DNA from: Paraburkholderia azotifigens
GTDB lineage: Bacteria; Pseudomonadota; Gammaproteobacteria; Burkholderiales; Burkholderiaceae
Reading direction: 5' to 3'
Length of the DNA: 64,000 bases
Assembly (NCBI RefSeq): GCF_007995085.1
Contig: NZ_VOQS01000003.1
Location: forward strand, 3,100,001 to 3,164,000
The position numbers were made by a program, and so were the translations under genes. Below the pieces are notes generated by a model that did no database searches, was not told the origin of the DNA, and worked only from the letters and a program-made list of their open reading frames with translations. This document shows, in pieces, positions 17,720 through 26,232 of this stretch (positions within the stretch are counted from its first letter, which is position 1; each line of letters opens with the position of its first letter).

Positions 17720-18671
17720 GAACCAGCGGGCAAGTGAGCTTTGCCGCCACACGTTCAGCGGTGCAACGATGGGCACTCGCTACAGTGCGCAATGTTACGC
17801 GCCAGCGGACCTCGATCACCCGTCGCTTGCCGCCGGGCTCGAAAGGGCGGTGCAAGCCGTCGACCAGGAGATGTCGAACTGGAAGGCAAGCTCGGACCTT
17901 ACATGCCTTAACAAGGCGGGTGTCGATGTCTGGGTGCCGATATCCGCCAACCTTGCAAAGGTGCTGGTTCGTGCAACCGAGATCGGCCGTGAAACCGATA
18001 ACGCCTTTAACGTCGGCCTCGGTGACCTGATTGACCGGCGGGGGTTCGGTCCGGGAGGTGTTGGCCAGCCGGGCATGTCGAGCCTGCCAGGAGAAAGGCC
18101 GCATAGGCCGATCGGCGAAATACTCGAGGTCGACGTCGCGCAAAGTCGCGCCCGCAAGCGGGCGCCGGTGACGCTCGACCTGTGCGGAATTGCGAAGGGC
18201 TTTGGGGTCGATGAGCTGGGCCGTGTGATGGATCACAACGGCATTCAATCGTGGCTCGTCGGAATTGACGGTGAGATGCGCGCACGCGGCACGAAGCCAA
18301 CCGGGTCTTCCTGGGCACTCGCCATCGAGCGGCCGGAATACACCCGCAGGGAGGCGTTCGCGGTAATTGAAGTCACTGATATTGCGATTGCGACTTCGGG
18401 CGACTATCGACACTGGAGTGAATACGAGGGCACGCGCACTTCGCACACGATGGACCCTCGCACAGGTGCGCCCTTGAGGAACGGGATCGCCTCAGTGACG
18501 GTGCTCGCGGACACATGCATGGATGCCGACGCGTATGCAACTGCGCTTATGGTGTTAGGCGACAAGCACGGGGTACAGTTCGCCCGCCGCAAACGGTTGA
18601 ATGCGCTTTTACTAGTACGTGAGGGGAAAGGTTTGGGGGCAATTGGAACGGGCTGCTTTACCAATGGATGA
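17700..18671 (+). CDS. apbE: FAD:protein FMN transferase (ApbE)
   Basis: The 323-residue protein overlaps the end of the reductase fusion by 20 bases. ApbE hallmarks are visible: an early GATMGTRYSA, DLCGIAKGFGVDELG (160-174), ATSGDYRH (231-238), HTMDPRTGAP (249-258) and MDADAYATAL for Mg/FAD binding. It transfers FMN from FAD to Ser/Thr of target proteins, here probably the DUF2271 protein. Unlike most Gram-negative ApbE proteins it shows no signal peptide or lipobox at its N-terminus (MSKTSIENQRASELC), so it may act in the cytoplasm or have a different start. Confidence 0.88.
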   Translation: MSKTSIENQRASELCRHTFSGATMGTRYSAQCYAPADLDHPSLAAGLERAVQAVDQEMSNWKASSDLTCLNKAGVDVWVPISANLAKVLVRATEIGRETDNAFNVGLGDLIDRRGFGPGGVGQPGMSSLPGERPHRPIGEILEVDVAQSRARKRAPVTLDLCGIAKGFGVDELGRVMDHNGIQSWLVGIDGEMRARGTKPTGSSWALAIERPEYTRREAFAVIEVTDIAIATSGDYRHWSEYEGTRTSHTMDPRTGAPLRNGIASVTVLADTCMDADAYATALMVLGDKHGVQFARRKRLNALLLVREGKGLGAIGTGCFTNG

Positions 18672-18820
18672 ACGTTCCGGTCACATGTCCCGGACAGGTC
18701 TGGCACCGTTCGCGTAATGGGTGACATATTGACGGGCGACAAAAGGTTTGCGACGCGTCTTCTATCCGGTCCCGGACCGGCGCGTGCAAGCGTGAGAAAC
18801 AGCGGCGAGGAGCGATTGAA

Positions 18821-19365
18821 ATGTTGAAGTCTTACCGGGTGCGTGAGCTGCACAGCGCAGCCTGAGCACCCCTGCTTCCCTGGCTCGGGGCCACCGCGAG
18901 CCTGTTGGACCCCGTCGATGGCGCGTCCGGTTCCCCGGCGCGCCAGGTCGCAGCGGGTTGCGAACTGCTGGTGCGACTTTATCAGACATACCCAAAGCCG
19001 GAATTCGGCCTGACACAGACTGTTATCGATGGACAGACGGTCGCCGTCACCGAAACCGTTGTGATGAATAGGCCGTCTTGCAGACTGCTGCACTTCGAGC
19101 GTGCCGCCTGTCGCACGGACCCCGCCGTGTTGCTCGTCGCGCCGCTCTCGGGCCACCATGCGACGTTGCTACGGGAGACGGTAGCGAGGATGTTGCCGGA
19201 GTTCGACGACTACATTACAGACTGGTGTGATGCCCGCACGGTTCCGCTAAGCGATGGGCTCTTTGATCTTGACGACTACATCCCATACCTGTGTGACTTC
19301 ATTGACCACGTCTGGCGCACACAGGTCTATCCGCGCCTGAGTGAGCTGATCCGCCAGCACGACAT
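18821..19365 (+). pseudogene. phaZ: Polyhydroxyalkanoate depolymerase, N-terminal remnant
   Basis: A good ribosome binding site (GAGGAGC) and ATG at 18821 open a frame, MLKSYRVRELHSAA, that stops at TGA (18863-18865). The same frame then continues as APLLPWLGATASLLD and reads on through CELLVRLYQTYPKPEFGL and LLVAPLSGHHATLLRETV. These are the N-terminal features of intracellular PHB depolymerases. Homology ends near DHVWRTQVYPRL. The TGA probably replaced a sense codon such as TGG, and the catalytic C-terminal half is missing. It is a dead gene. Confidence 0.75.
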
Positions 19366-19734
19366 GTCTCGCGCACCACAGCGATCGCGCGGCTCGATCA
19401 TGCAACTGTCCCTGCCTGCGTCGCTTTGCGCGCCCTGCGAGTCACCTGGAACTCCTCCACCTGTGGCAAACCTGCAGGCCACAACGGACTTCTGCATGCG
19501 TCGTTGCTCGACAGACAAGGCCAACCCTTTTGAACGCAACGAAAACCATGGGCTGATCCGCCGCGTCGGGTTGCCCCTCGTTTATCTGTTCGTTCTCGCG
19601 CCCGTGCACCGCTGCGACGCCGCCGTTCTCCGCATTCTCAGTTACGGGGCCATGGTGAATCATCAACCTGCTTTCCGTTGATCGGACGATGCCGGTGCCG
19701 CATACCATTGCGCCCGCGGTACAACCACCTCCGT
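19366..19734. other. Decayed sequence without recognised gene
   Basis: About 370 bases between the phaZ remnant and an mscS fragment. A frame stays open through it, continuing from phaZ to 19681, but the translation resembles no family and has atypical residues. It is probably degraded DNA. Confidence 0.35.
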
Positions 19735-19880
19735 ACCACGGTCGGAATCGGGTACGAGACCCTTGGCGACAGGTCGAGGCAATGCTGCGCATAGCCGCGG
19801 AACGAACTCAGGGGGTACCCGGCGAGCCGCAGCGGTTCATCCTGCCAGTCAAGCTGGGGGACTTTGCCACCGCTGCGTCA
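19735..19880 (+). pseudogene. MscS-family channel fragment, plus-strand part
   Basis: The translation TTVGIGYET, then after a one-base frameshift near 19760, PWRQVEAMLRIAAERTQGV and FILPVKLGDF, matches the cytoplasmic beta/alpha-beta region of MscS-type mechanosensitive channels. It lacks the membrane helices. The following segment of the same kind of protein is found on the opposite strand 100 bases away, suggesting an inversion. Non-functional. Confidence 0.6.
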
Positions 19881-19984
19881 ACGTATGCGTACTTGCATTA
19901 CGTACTTGCGCTCTTTCCCTGGACCCGCTCCATCTCCAACGGCCTGTTCGCGCACTCGCCGACGGCGCGGTGGAACATATGTGC

Positions 19985-20149
19985 CTTCGGCTCGTCGGGA
20001 TCGCCCTCGTAGGCAGGGGTCATGATCTGCACGCCGTATTCGTTGAATACATCGAAGATGTGCCGGTGCAGGTCCGCATTGATGCGGGCCATCCCATGCG
20101 GGCCACGGATATAGACATTGAGTTCGTAAGCGGCTGGATCATCAGCGTA
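19985..20149 (-). pseudogene. MscS-family channel fragment, minus-strand part
   Basis: The reverse strand encodes YELNVYIRGPHGMARINA and DVFNEYGVQIMTPAYEGDP, the highly recognisable C-terminal alpha/beta segment of MscS-family channels. It would directly follow the KLGDF end of the plus-strand fragment in an intact gene, so both are probably halves of one gene broken by an inversion. The surrounding frame (about 19898-20479) has no family resemblance outside this part. Confidence 0.65.
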
Positions 20150-20441
20150 GCCTGCCCCGGCCATGATCATCGTGACGTTTTCGACAACTTCGGCGCTCAA
20201 ACGGTCCGCTCGGGAATGAGGCAATGACGCGTCCGCCGCTACCTTTTCGATTCCTCCCCTGATGGCCTCGGCGCGCTCCCCGGCGGGAACATTGGGAACT
20301 CTTTGTCTTTTCGCAGACCGACCAGTCACCGAAGGGAATGGCCGCTCGTCGGTGCAATACCGACGCCGGAGTGACCGAGCGACGGTGCGAGTGAATGACG
20401 CTTGATGGCCGGCAAGCGTCCGCTCGCCGACCTCGTTTCGA

Positions 20442-21068
20442 TCACACTTCGGTTTGCTCTGCCATTTCCAGCGCGTCATCCACTTCGATCCCGAGGTATC
20501 GCACGGTACTTTCCAACTTGGTATGACCTAACAGCAACTGAACTGCACGAAGATTTTTGGTGCGTCGATAGATCAACGAAACCTTTGTACGACGCATCGT
20601 ATGAGTGCCGTAAGCGGCATCATCGAGTCCGATCGACGCGACCCATCTGTGGACGATGCGGGCATACTGGCGTGTCGACAGATGCGGTGACGCATGCAGC
20701 CGGCTTTGAAAGAGATAATCGGCGGGTTTTAGCCCTCGCGTGGCTATCCAGGCCGCGACGCTCTGCCGAGTCTGCTCCGTGATTTCAAACTGCACAGGTC
20801 GTTGCGTCTTCTGCTGCATGAATGTTGCACGCGAGACTACGTGCGCTCCCATGCAGATGTCCTGCACTTGCAACCGTGTCAGGTCGCACGCCCGAAGCTT
20901 GCTATCGATCGCCAGATTGAACAATGCCAACTCAAGAACATTGGACGACATCTGAAGTCTCGTTCGGATTGCCCAGATTTCACGGAGCTTCAATGGCGGT
21001 TTCTGGCCGGTCAACCTGCCCTTGTTCCACGGCACCCGCCGAACGCCTGAACAATTAAGCGTTTCCAT
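20442..21068 (-). CDS. Tyrosine-type site-specific recombinase/integrase
   Basis: The 208-residue product starts at ATG 21068 with an excellent ribosome binding site (AGGAGG, 5-6 bases upstream). It carries the tyrosine recombinase residues: Arg in SKLRACDL, HTMRRTK (His-x-x-Arg), LLGH and the nucleophile Tyr in ESTVRYLGIE. It is shorter than phage integrases because it lacks the N-terminal arm-binding domain, as in a group of small proteobacterial integrases. It is the likely agent of, or a passenger in, the rearranged zone around it. No attachment sites were found by eye. Confidence 0.85.
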   Translation of the reverse strand: METLNCSGVRRVPWNKGRLTGQKPPLKLREIWAIRTRLQMSSNVLELALFNLAIDSKLRACDLTRLQVQDICMGAHVVSRATFMQQKTQRPVQFEITEQTRQSVAAWIATRGLKPADYLFQSRLHASPHLSTRQYARIVHRWVASIGLDDAAYGTHTMRRTKVSLIYRRTKNLRAVQLLLGHTKLESTVRYLGIEVDDALEMAEQTEV

Positions 21069-21223
21069 ATCAACCTCCTTTCCAACGAAGGGAGATCGAT
21101 TGTGCGCCTCGAAGTGGTCGGTCATCGACCCTATGCGGTCAATGCACGAGAGGTTTCTAACGTCCGCTAGCTATACGTCAGCGGACGGACGCGTCTGGGG
21201 ATCGCCAACAAGCGAGGCGCCAC

Positions 21224-22246
21224 TCATCGTGTCTCACTGGCGTGCGCCGGTGCGAAAGCGAAGGCCCCTTGGGGATAGGACTCCAATGGAGTGTCGTCCG
21301 CGCAGTACGAGAACTCGCGATTCACACGCTCGCTGTCGCCATAGATTTTGGACATGACTTCGCACATCCTCTTCGGATGAAGACTAACCACTCCGAACGG
21401 CGGCGCACCACTTTGCACTTGCCTTCCCATAAGCCTGATAACCGGTGCTTCGTGGTCTTTTGCAGCTTCACCTGAAAAAGCGATTGCCCAAGACAGCTCA
21501 TACAGTCGGTCGCGAGTCGCTAGTGGTATCGGTTTGTCGTCCGGGACCGTGGCAAGAAGTTGATTCATAAGAGACTCTATCTGCGAGAGTGCGCCTGGCT
21601 GTCCACCGGCCGCTGCGACTTGCGCCGCGCCAGTTCCGAGCGAGTTCTCGCTGGAAATCTGCTCAAATGCTTCGACTGCATATCGTGCCGATTCGTGCCC
21701 AAAGCCTGCCAAAACGGTCATTGCGTATGGCCGAATATCGCCGTCGATTTGTCCACCGCTATCGTCGTCGATTACCGGCCGTGGAAAAAACGCTACTCTC
21801 GCCACGGCATCGACGACATTAACGGGCGGAGGCTGCAAATGGGAGGCTAGCCTCAGCTCATGGCGGTCAAACCTGCCCTTGTCGAGGGCGCTTCCCGCGA
21901 ATGCCGCGGCAACACGGCCATAAATCGCTGCTGGAGTACACACCCTCGCTCCAAGCTTCCCCGGACTCCCACGATACAGGTCCTCACTGAGCGACTGTTC
22001 GGCTCCAATGGCGAGCCAGTCGGGCGAGTGCGGCGCTACATGTTCCAGAGTTGAAGCGGCAATTTCAAAGTGCTCGTTCTCTTTGATATTCGCTGAAACA
22101 CATTGGGGATTTTTCCAGATTGGCATGGCAGGCATCGCCCTTAGCGTTCGCGACACCGTCTCCCGAGCGACCGTCCGATGGTGCCCAATCCCGAACCCCG
22201 CAAGAAACGTCAATACGAATCCAGCCAGAACATATTTGCGGTCCAT
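21224..22246 (-). CDS. Membrane-anchored hypothetical protein
   Basis: From the ATG at 22246 (GGGGAA upstream) the 340-residue protein begins with a short charged segment and one hydrophobic helix (YVLAGFVLTFLAGFGIG, about 4-20). The rest appears soluble and would lie in the periplasm. It has no obvious catalytic motif and only a few cysteines (for example near RVCTPAAI). The frame remains open far upstream to 22756, but that part is unrelated reading through ligD DNA. It neighbours an integrase, so it may be cargo of a mobile segment. No family was recognised. Confidence 0.5.
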   Translation of the reverse strand: MDRKYVLAGFVLTFLAGFGIGHHRTVARETVSRTLRAMPAMPIWKNPQCVSANIKENEHFEIAASTLEHVAPHSPDWLAIGAEQSLSEDLYRGSPGKLGARVCTPAAIYGRVAAAFAGSALDKGRFDRHELRLASHLQPPPVNVVDAVARVAFFPRPVIDDDSGGQIDGDIRPYAMTVLAGFGHESARYAVEAFEQISSENSLGTGAAQVAAAGGQPGALSQIESLMNQLLATVPDDKPIPLATRDRLYELSWAIAFSGEAAKDHEAPVIRLMGRQVQSGAPPFGVVSLHPKRMCEVMSKIYGDSERVNREFSYCADDTPLESYPQGAFAFAPAHASETR

Positions 22247-22499
22247 TTCCCCGTTGCCCCCGACATCAGCTAATTTTTTGCATTGGAGTTCGGCCCAGCG
22301 CAATTTAAAGATTTTAGGTGCGGAAATCGAGCGACCGATCCTGGCCGATGCCGCGAATATGCCACATGTGTGCGAACACGAATGTTCGCTTCGATACCAA
22401 TTTCGGTCCTTCGGCGCGACAATGCCATCGTCTCTTCTTGGCCGGTTTCCCCCGTTCGACGATGGCGTCACACAGTTGCCGCTGTCGTATGCACATGCA

Positions 22500-23000
22500 T
22501 CAGCGCAGACGCTTGATTGCCGCGGCAAGCGGTTGTGCCCTCGACCAATAATCGCCCCACGGGTCATGTGACTGAAAGCTAAGGTATTCGCGTGCTGTCT
22601 GGACATTCCACTGAGCTCCGCTTTTGAGTTCGGTGAGTTGTTCCATCGAAACTTCCATTCCGGGTCGTGCGCGCGCTGAAAATGCCGCTGCGGTCGTCTG
22701 CCCCATTCCATTTCGCAGGTAGTCCACGTACACCTTGCCGACCCGGTTTGAAGCACCGGATACCGCAGAGAAGCGCTCTGGAATCGTCTTGGTGAGATAT
22801 CGCACGAAGTACTGTGAAAACGACTTGACTGCGTCGTAGCTCAATCGCGATGACAACGGCACGACGACATGCAATCCTTTCCCGCCGCTTGTCTTCAGCC
22901 ATGCCTCCAGGCCAAGTTCGGAAAGCAGCACCCGCAAGAGCAGTGCGGCTTCCTGTATGTGCTTCCATTTCCCCCCATCGCCCGGGTCAAGGTCGAAAAT
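22500..23000 (-). pseudogene. ligD: LigD polymerase domain, 3' part (split by an insertion sequence)
   Basis: The reverse strand encodes FDLDPGDGGKWKHIQEAALL, SGGKGLHVVVPL, then NRVGKVYVDYLRNGMGQTTA and FSARARPGMEVSM, ending in AAAIKRLR. This is the C-terminal half of the LigD primase-polymerase (POL) domain used in bacterial non-homologous end joining, ending at a natural stop. The frame is broken exactly at 23000/23001 by an IS21-family element. Continuation is found at 25563. Confidence 0.85.
22996..23000. repeat. Target-site duplication AAAAT (left copy)
   Basis: AAAAT precedes the element's first base TG at 23001 and is repeated immediately after its last base at 25563-25567. Removing the element and one copy restores the ligD reading frame (DRVIFDLDPGDG). 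Confidence 0.85.
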
Positions 23001-23100
23001 TGCGTATTTCGGACGAACGTGACCGGCCGTTTCGGGATGGTGACCGGCGATTTCGGCAACGTGACCGATCATTTCGGAAACGTGACCGAGCGGACCGGAA
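23001..23100. repeat. Left-end multiple repeats of the IS21-family element
   Basis: After the terminal repeat, a unit of the form GTGACCG-N4-TTTCGG recurs about every 20-21 bases (starting near 23019, 23040, 23060 and 23081, the last one incomplete). Such arrays are typical of IS21-family ends, where the transposase binds. A matching pair occurs inverted at the right end. Confidence 0.7.
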
Positions 23101-23168
23101 GGCGGGATTGGCGTTGCGCATGACATCAACCACGCGGGCTATGCTCGCCGGCTTTGGCCGGAGAGACG

Positions 23169-24691
23169 ATGCCCGCGCACCGGATGAACATGCGCATGAT
23201 CAAGGACGTTTTACGACTTAAATTCGACGGCGGCTTCTCGCACGATCGGATCGCCGCATCACTGGGCATATCCAAGGGCGTGGTCACGAAGTACATCGGA
23301 CTAGCCAGTGCCGCCGGGCTGGACTGGGCAAGCGCCTGCGATATGGATGAAGGCGAACTCGAGCGGCGGCTGCTCGGCAAGCCCACGGGCCAGCAGCCTA
23401 TGCCCAGCCCGACTATGGACGCATCCATCAGGAGCTGCGTCGCAAGGGCATGACGCTGACGTTGCTATGGGAGGAATACCAGGCTGAGTTCGCGGACCGG
23501 CAGACCTACCGCTATACGCAGTTCTGTGGGCACTACAAGGCGTTCACAAAACGCCTGAAGCGCTCGATGCGTCAGATTCATCGCGCCGGCGAGAAGCTGT
23601 TTGTCGACTTCGCCGGCCCCACGTTGCCACTGACGACTGGACGCCGCGCGCACATCTTCGTAGCGGCTATGGGCGCATCGAGTTACACGTTCGCATGTGC
23701 GACGCCGGCCGAGACAATGGAGGACTGGCTGGGCGGGATCGCTCGCGCGCTGACCTTCTATGGTGGTGTGCCGCAGTTGATCGTCCCGGATAACCCGCGT
23801 GCGATGATTGCCGATCCCGATCGCTATGAACCTCGCGCCGGCGACACTGTGCTGGACTTCGCGCGTCACTACGGCACATCATTCCTTCCTGCGCGCGTAT
23901 ATCGTCCGCAGGACAAACCGAAGGTAGAGGTTGCGGTCCAGGTGGTCGAACGCTGGATCATGGCGCGCCTGCGTCATCACCGGTTTGACTCGGTCCACTC
24001 GGTCAATGAGGCCATCTGCCCGCTGCTCAGGAACCTGAATGAGAGGCCATTCCAGAAGCTGCCGGGATGTCGTGCCAGCGCGTTCGCCCAGCTGGACGCG
24101 CCGGCACTGCAGCCGCTGCCGGCACAGCCCTATGAGCTCGCGCGCTTCAAGACCGTGACGGTTCACATTGACTATCACGTCGAGATCAACAAACACCGCT
24201 ACAGCGTGCCGCACGCGCTGGTCGGCCTCAAGCTCGATGCGCGTATCACGGCGGGCACTGTCGAACTGCTACATCGCGGTCGCCGCGTCGCCAGCCACGC
24301 ACGTAACGATCGCGCAGGCAGCTATACCACTGTTGTCGAGCACATGCCTGCGGCACACCGCGCTCATCTGGAATGGACGCCGCAGCGGCTGATTCATTGG
24401 GGACAGCAGATCGGCGCGGCAACCGGCGCGCTCGTCACCCGGCTGCTGCAGGAGCAACGCCATCCGGAACACGGCTATCGGGCGTGCCTTGGATTGCTGT
24501 CGCTCTCACGTCGCTATGGCCGTGACCGTCTCGAAGCCGCCTGCGCGCTGGCGCTGGAACTGGGCGTACACCGTTACCGCCACGTGCGCGACATCCTGGT
24601 CAACAACCGCGACCGGGCGGCGGTGGTAACGCCTGCCGACTGGACCAGCCCGAGCCACGCGCATGTACGCGGCCCCAGCTACTACCAATAA
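23169..24691 (+). pseudogene. istA: IS21-family transposase IstA, frameshifted
   Basis: The ATG at 23169 (GGAGAG upstream) opens an IstA N-terminus with a helix-turn-helix (GFSHDRIAASLGISKGVVTKY). After GQQP near 23400 the frame changes: the expected continuation YAQPDYGRIHQELRRKG and LLWEEYQAEFADRQ lies in the next frame and runs to 24691. That part holds the DDE catalytic core (FVDFAGPTLPL, LIVPDNPRAM, PQDKPKVEVAVQ). One lost C in a CCC run would explain it. Intact IstA is one continuous protein of about 500 residues, so this one is probably inactive unless the base is a sequencing error. Confidence 0.8.
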
Positions 24692-24702
24692 AGAAGACCA
24701 CC

Positions 24703-25470
24703 ATGATGATGCAACAGACACTGACGCAATTGCGCACCCTGAAGCTGGACGGCTTCGCTGACGGCCTGGAAGAACAATTGACGCAGCCCGGTGCGGCCAG
24801 CCTGAGCTTCGAGGAACGCCTGTCACTGCTGGTCGACCGGGAAGCCAGCTGGCGTGATGATCGCCGTCGTACCCGATTGCTCAAGCAGGCGCGCCTCAAA
24901 TATCCGCAGGCCGCTATTGAGGATCTCGACACGCGCGCTGGCCGTGGCGTCGATCCGCGCTCGCTCACGAGCCTCGCACTCGGTGACTGGGTGCAAGCGG
25001 GCTACAGCCTGCTCATAAGCGGCCCAACTGGCGCGGGGAAATCGTGGCTCGCTTGCGCCCTGGCCCAATACGCTTGCCGGCGCGGGCATTCAGCCTTGTA
25101 TCTGCGCGTGCCGCGACTTGGCGAGGAGCTTCGCGTTCTGCACGGCAACGGCGGCTTCACAAAATGGCTGCTGCAGGTTGCCCGCGTCGACGTGCTTCTA
25201 CTGGACGATTGGGGAATGGCGCCCCTCGATGCGATGGTTCGAAACGATCTGCTCGAGATGATCGATGACCGCTCGGCGGGAAAGGCGACCATCGTCACCA
25301 GCCAGTTACCGATTGAGCACTGGCATGGATGGATCGGCGACGAGACTATCGCCGACGCAATGCTCGACCGCCTCATGCAGCGTCATCATCGGATCACGCT
25401 TACCGGTGAATCCCTCAGAAAGGCATCCCCAAAACCCAACGTCCTGGAGCCCGAACTCGACCAGAACTAA
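24703..25470 (+). CDS. istB: IS21-family helper ATPase IstB
   Basis: The 255-residue AAA+ protein has a Walker A motif GPTGAGKSWLACALAQYA (about 107-124), Walker B VDVLLLDDWGMAP and a sensor-like TSQLP segment, all normal for IstB (about 250 residues). It starts at the first of three consecutive ATG codons, 11 bases after istA ends. IstB remodels target DNA and aids transposition by IstA. The gene appears intact. Confidence 0.92.
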   Translation: MMMQQTLTQLRTLKLDGFADGLEEQLTQPGAASLSFEERLSLLVDREASWRDDRRRTRLLKQARLKYPQAAIEDLDTRAGRGVDPRSLTSLALGDWVQAGYSLLISGPTGAGKSWLACALAQYACRRGHSALYLRVPRLGEELRVLHGNGGFTKWLLQVARVDVLLLDDWGMAPLDAMVRNDLLEMIDDRSAGKATIVTSQLPIEHWHGWIGDETIADAMLDRLMQRHHRITLTGESLRKASPKPNVLEPELDQN

Positions 25471-25509
25471 CAAGGAAATCTACAATCAACACCGCGCAAT
25501 GCCAAACCC

Positions 25510-25562
25510 CGCCGAATCGGTCACGTTCCCGAAATCGGCGGTCACGTTCGCCGAAATACGCA
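25510..25562. repeat. Right-end repeats of the IS21-family element
   Basis: Two inverted copies of the CGAAAT-N4-CGGTCAC unit lie here (near 25513-25530 and 25530-25550), and the element ends in CCGAAATACGCA. They mirror the left-end array. Confidence 0.65.
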
Positions 25563-25567
25563 AAAAT
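25563..25567. repeat. Target-site duplication AAAAT (right copy)
   Basis: Second copy of the 5-bp duplication that flanks the IS21-family element. Confidence 0.85.
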
Positions 25568-26018
25568 GACCCGGTCGGGGCTGTCAAGCTTCGAGACCGT
25601 TGAGTTCCATGTGTGCAGTTCGACCACATTCATCTGCGCTGCCGACAGCAACGCGTCCACTGTGTCGACGGTCAGTAGTGGCGGATGCTTCGGCCAGAGG
25701 TCGCGGCTGTGGGCCGTCAGTCCCGGCATCGCCGTTCGCTCGGCGTGCTTCTGGAAAAAAAGTTCGCCGCCGGCGATACCCGAGGGCGCACGAACCATCG
25801 CAACGGGTCGGTCTTTCAGGTGAGGCGACATCCAGTCCGGAACGCTCGCGTAGTAGCCGACCAGGTCCGCCTTCGTGATGCCAGTCGAGGGGGGCGACGA
25901 TTCGCTCAGGATGGCTGATTTTCAGCTGAGGCAGATGTTCGGGTGGCTGCGTTTTGCCTCCCTCGCGGACGACGCTGTCGGCCGGCTTGTCCAGGCGCAG
26001 CCCCTTGAAGGACGCCCG
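25563..26018 (-). pseudogene. ligD: LigD polymerase domain, 5' part (truncated)
   Basis: The reverse strand reads RASFKGLRLDKPADSVVREG, then LKISHPERIV, TGITKADLVGYYASVPDW, HLKDRPVAMVRAP, ELFFQKHAE and DALLSAAQMNVVELHTW, ending in DSPDRVIF at the IS boundary. This is the start of the POL domain and joins perfectly to the part at 22500-23000. Upstream of about 26018 the frame is lost, and the ligase and phosphoesterase domains expected N-terminal to POL are absent. The gene was therefore already truncated as well as interrupted. Confidence 0.8.
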
Positions 26019-26232
26019 ACGGGGTTAGCGTACTTCTCGCACAAACGCTGGCGGTAAGCGCGTAAAACATCCATTTAACCAATGACTTGCAAATCGCACC
26101 ATCGCGCAAAACGCCTGAGCCCGTAAAACCTTGCTGGGAGCCGGTTCGGCGTCATGTAACCGCCATTTTCAGCACGAGAAGTATGCTTACCCCATGCTAC
26201 TCTGCTCCAGCTCAGCAGCCCGCGGTCGCGCT

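Larger units (their letters stand above)
23001..25562 (+). mobile_element. IS21-family insertion sequence (2562 bp)
   Basis: The element starts TGCGTATTTCGG and ends CCGAAATACGCA, imperfect terminal inverted repeats beginning with TG/CA as in the IS21 family. It encodes istA and istB in that order and is flanked by a 5-bp duplication. Repeated transposase-binding-like units lie inside both ends. It sits in the POL domain of ligD. Because istA contains a frameshift, this copy is probably not autonomous. Confidence 0.9.

Noticed and set aside
18863..18865. TGA in the phaZ remnant as a selenocysteine codon
   Set aside because: No SECIS-like hairpin was noticed after it, PHA depolymerases do not use selenocysteine, and the rest of the gene is truncated.
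23390..23410. Programmed frameshift in istA
   Set aside because: IS21-family IstA is normally one continuous frame and no slippery heptamer plus pseudoknot is evident; a single-base loss is simpler.
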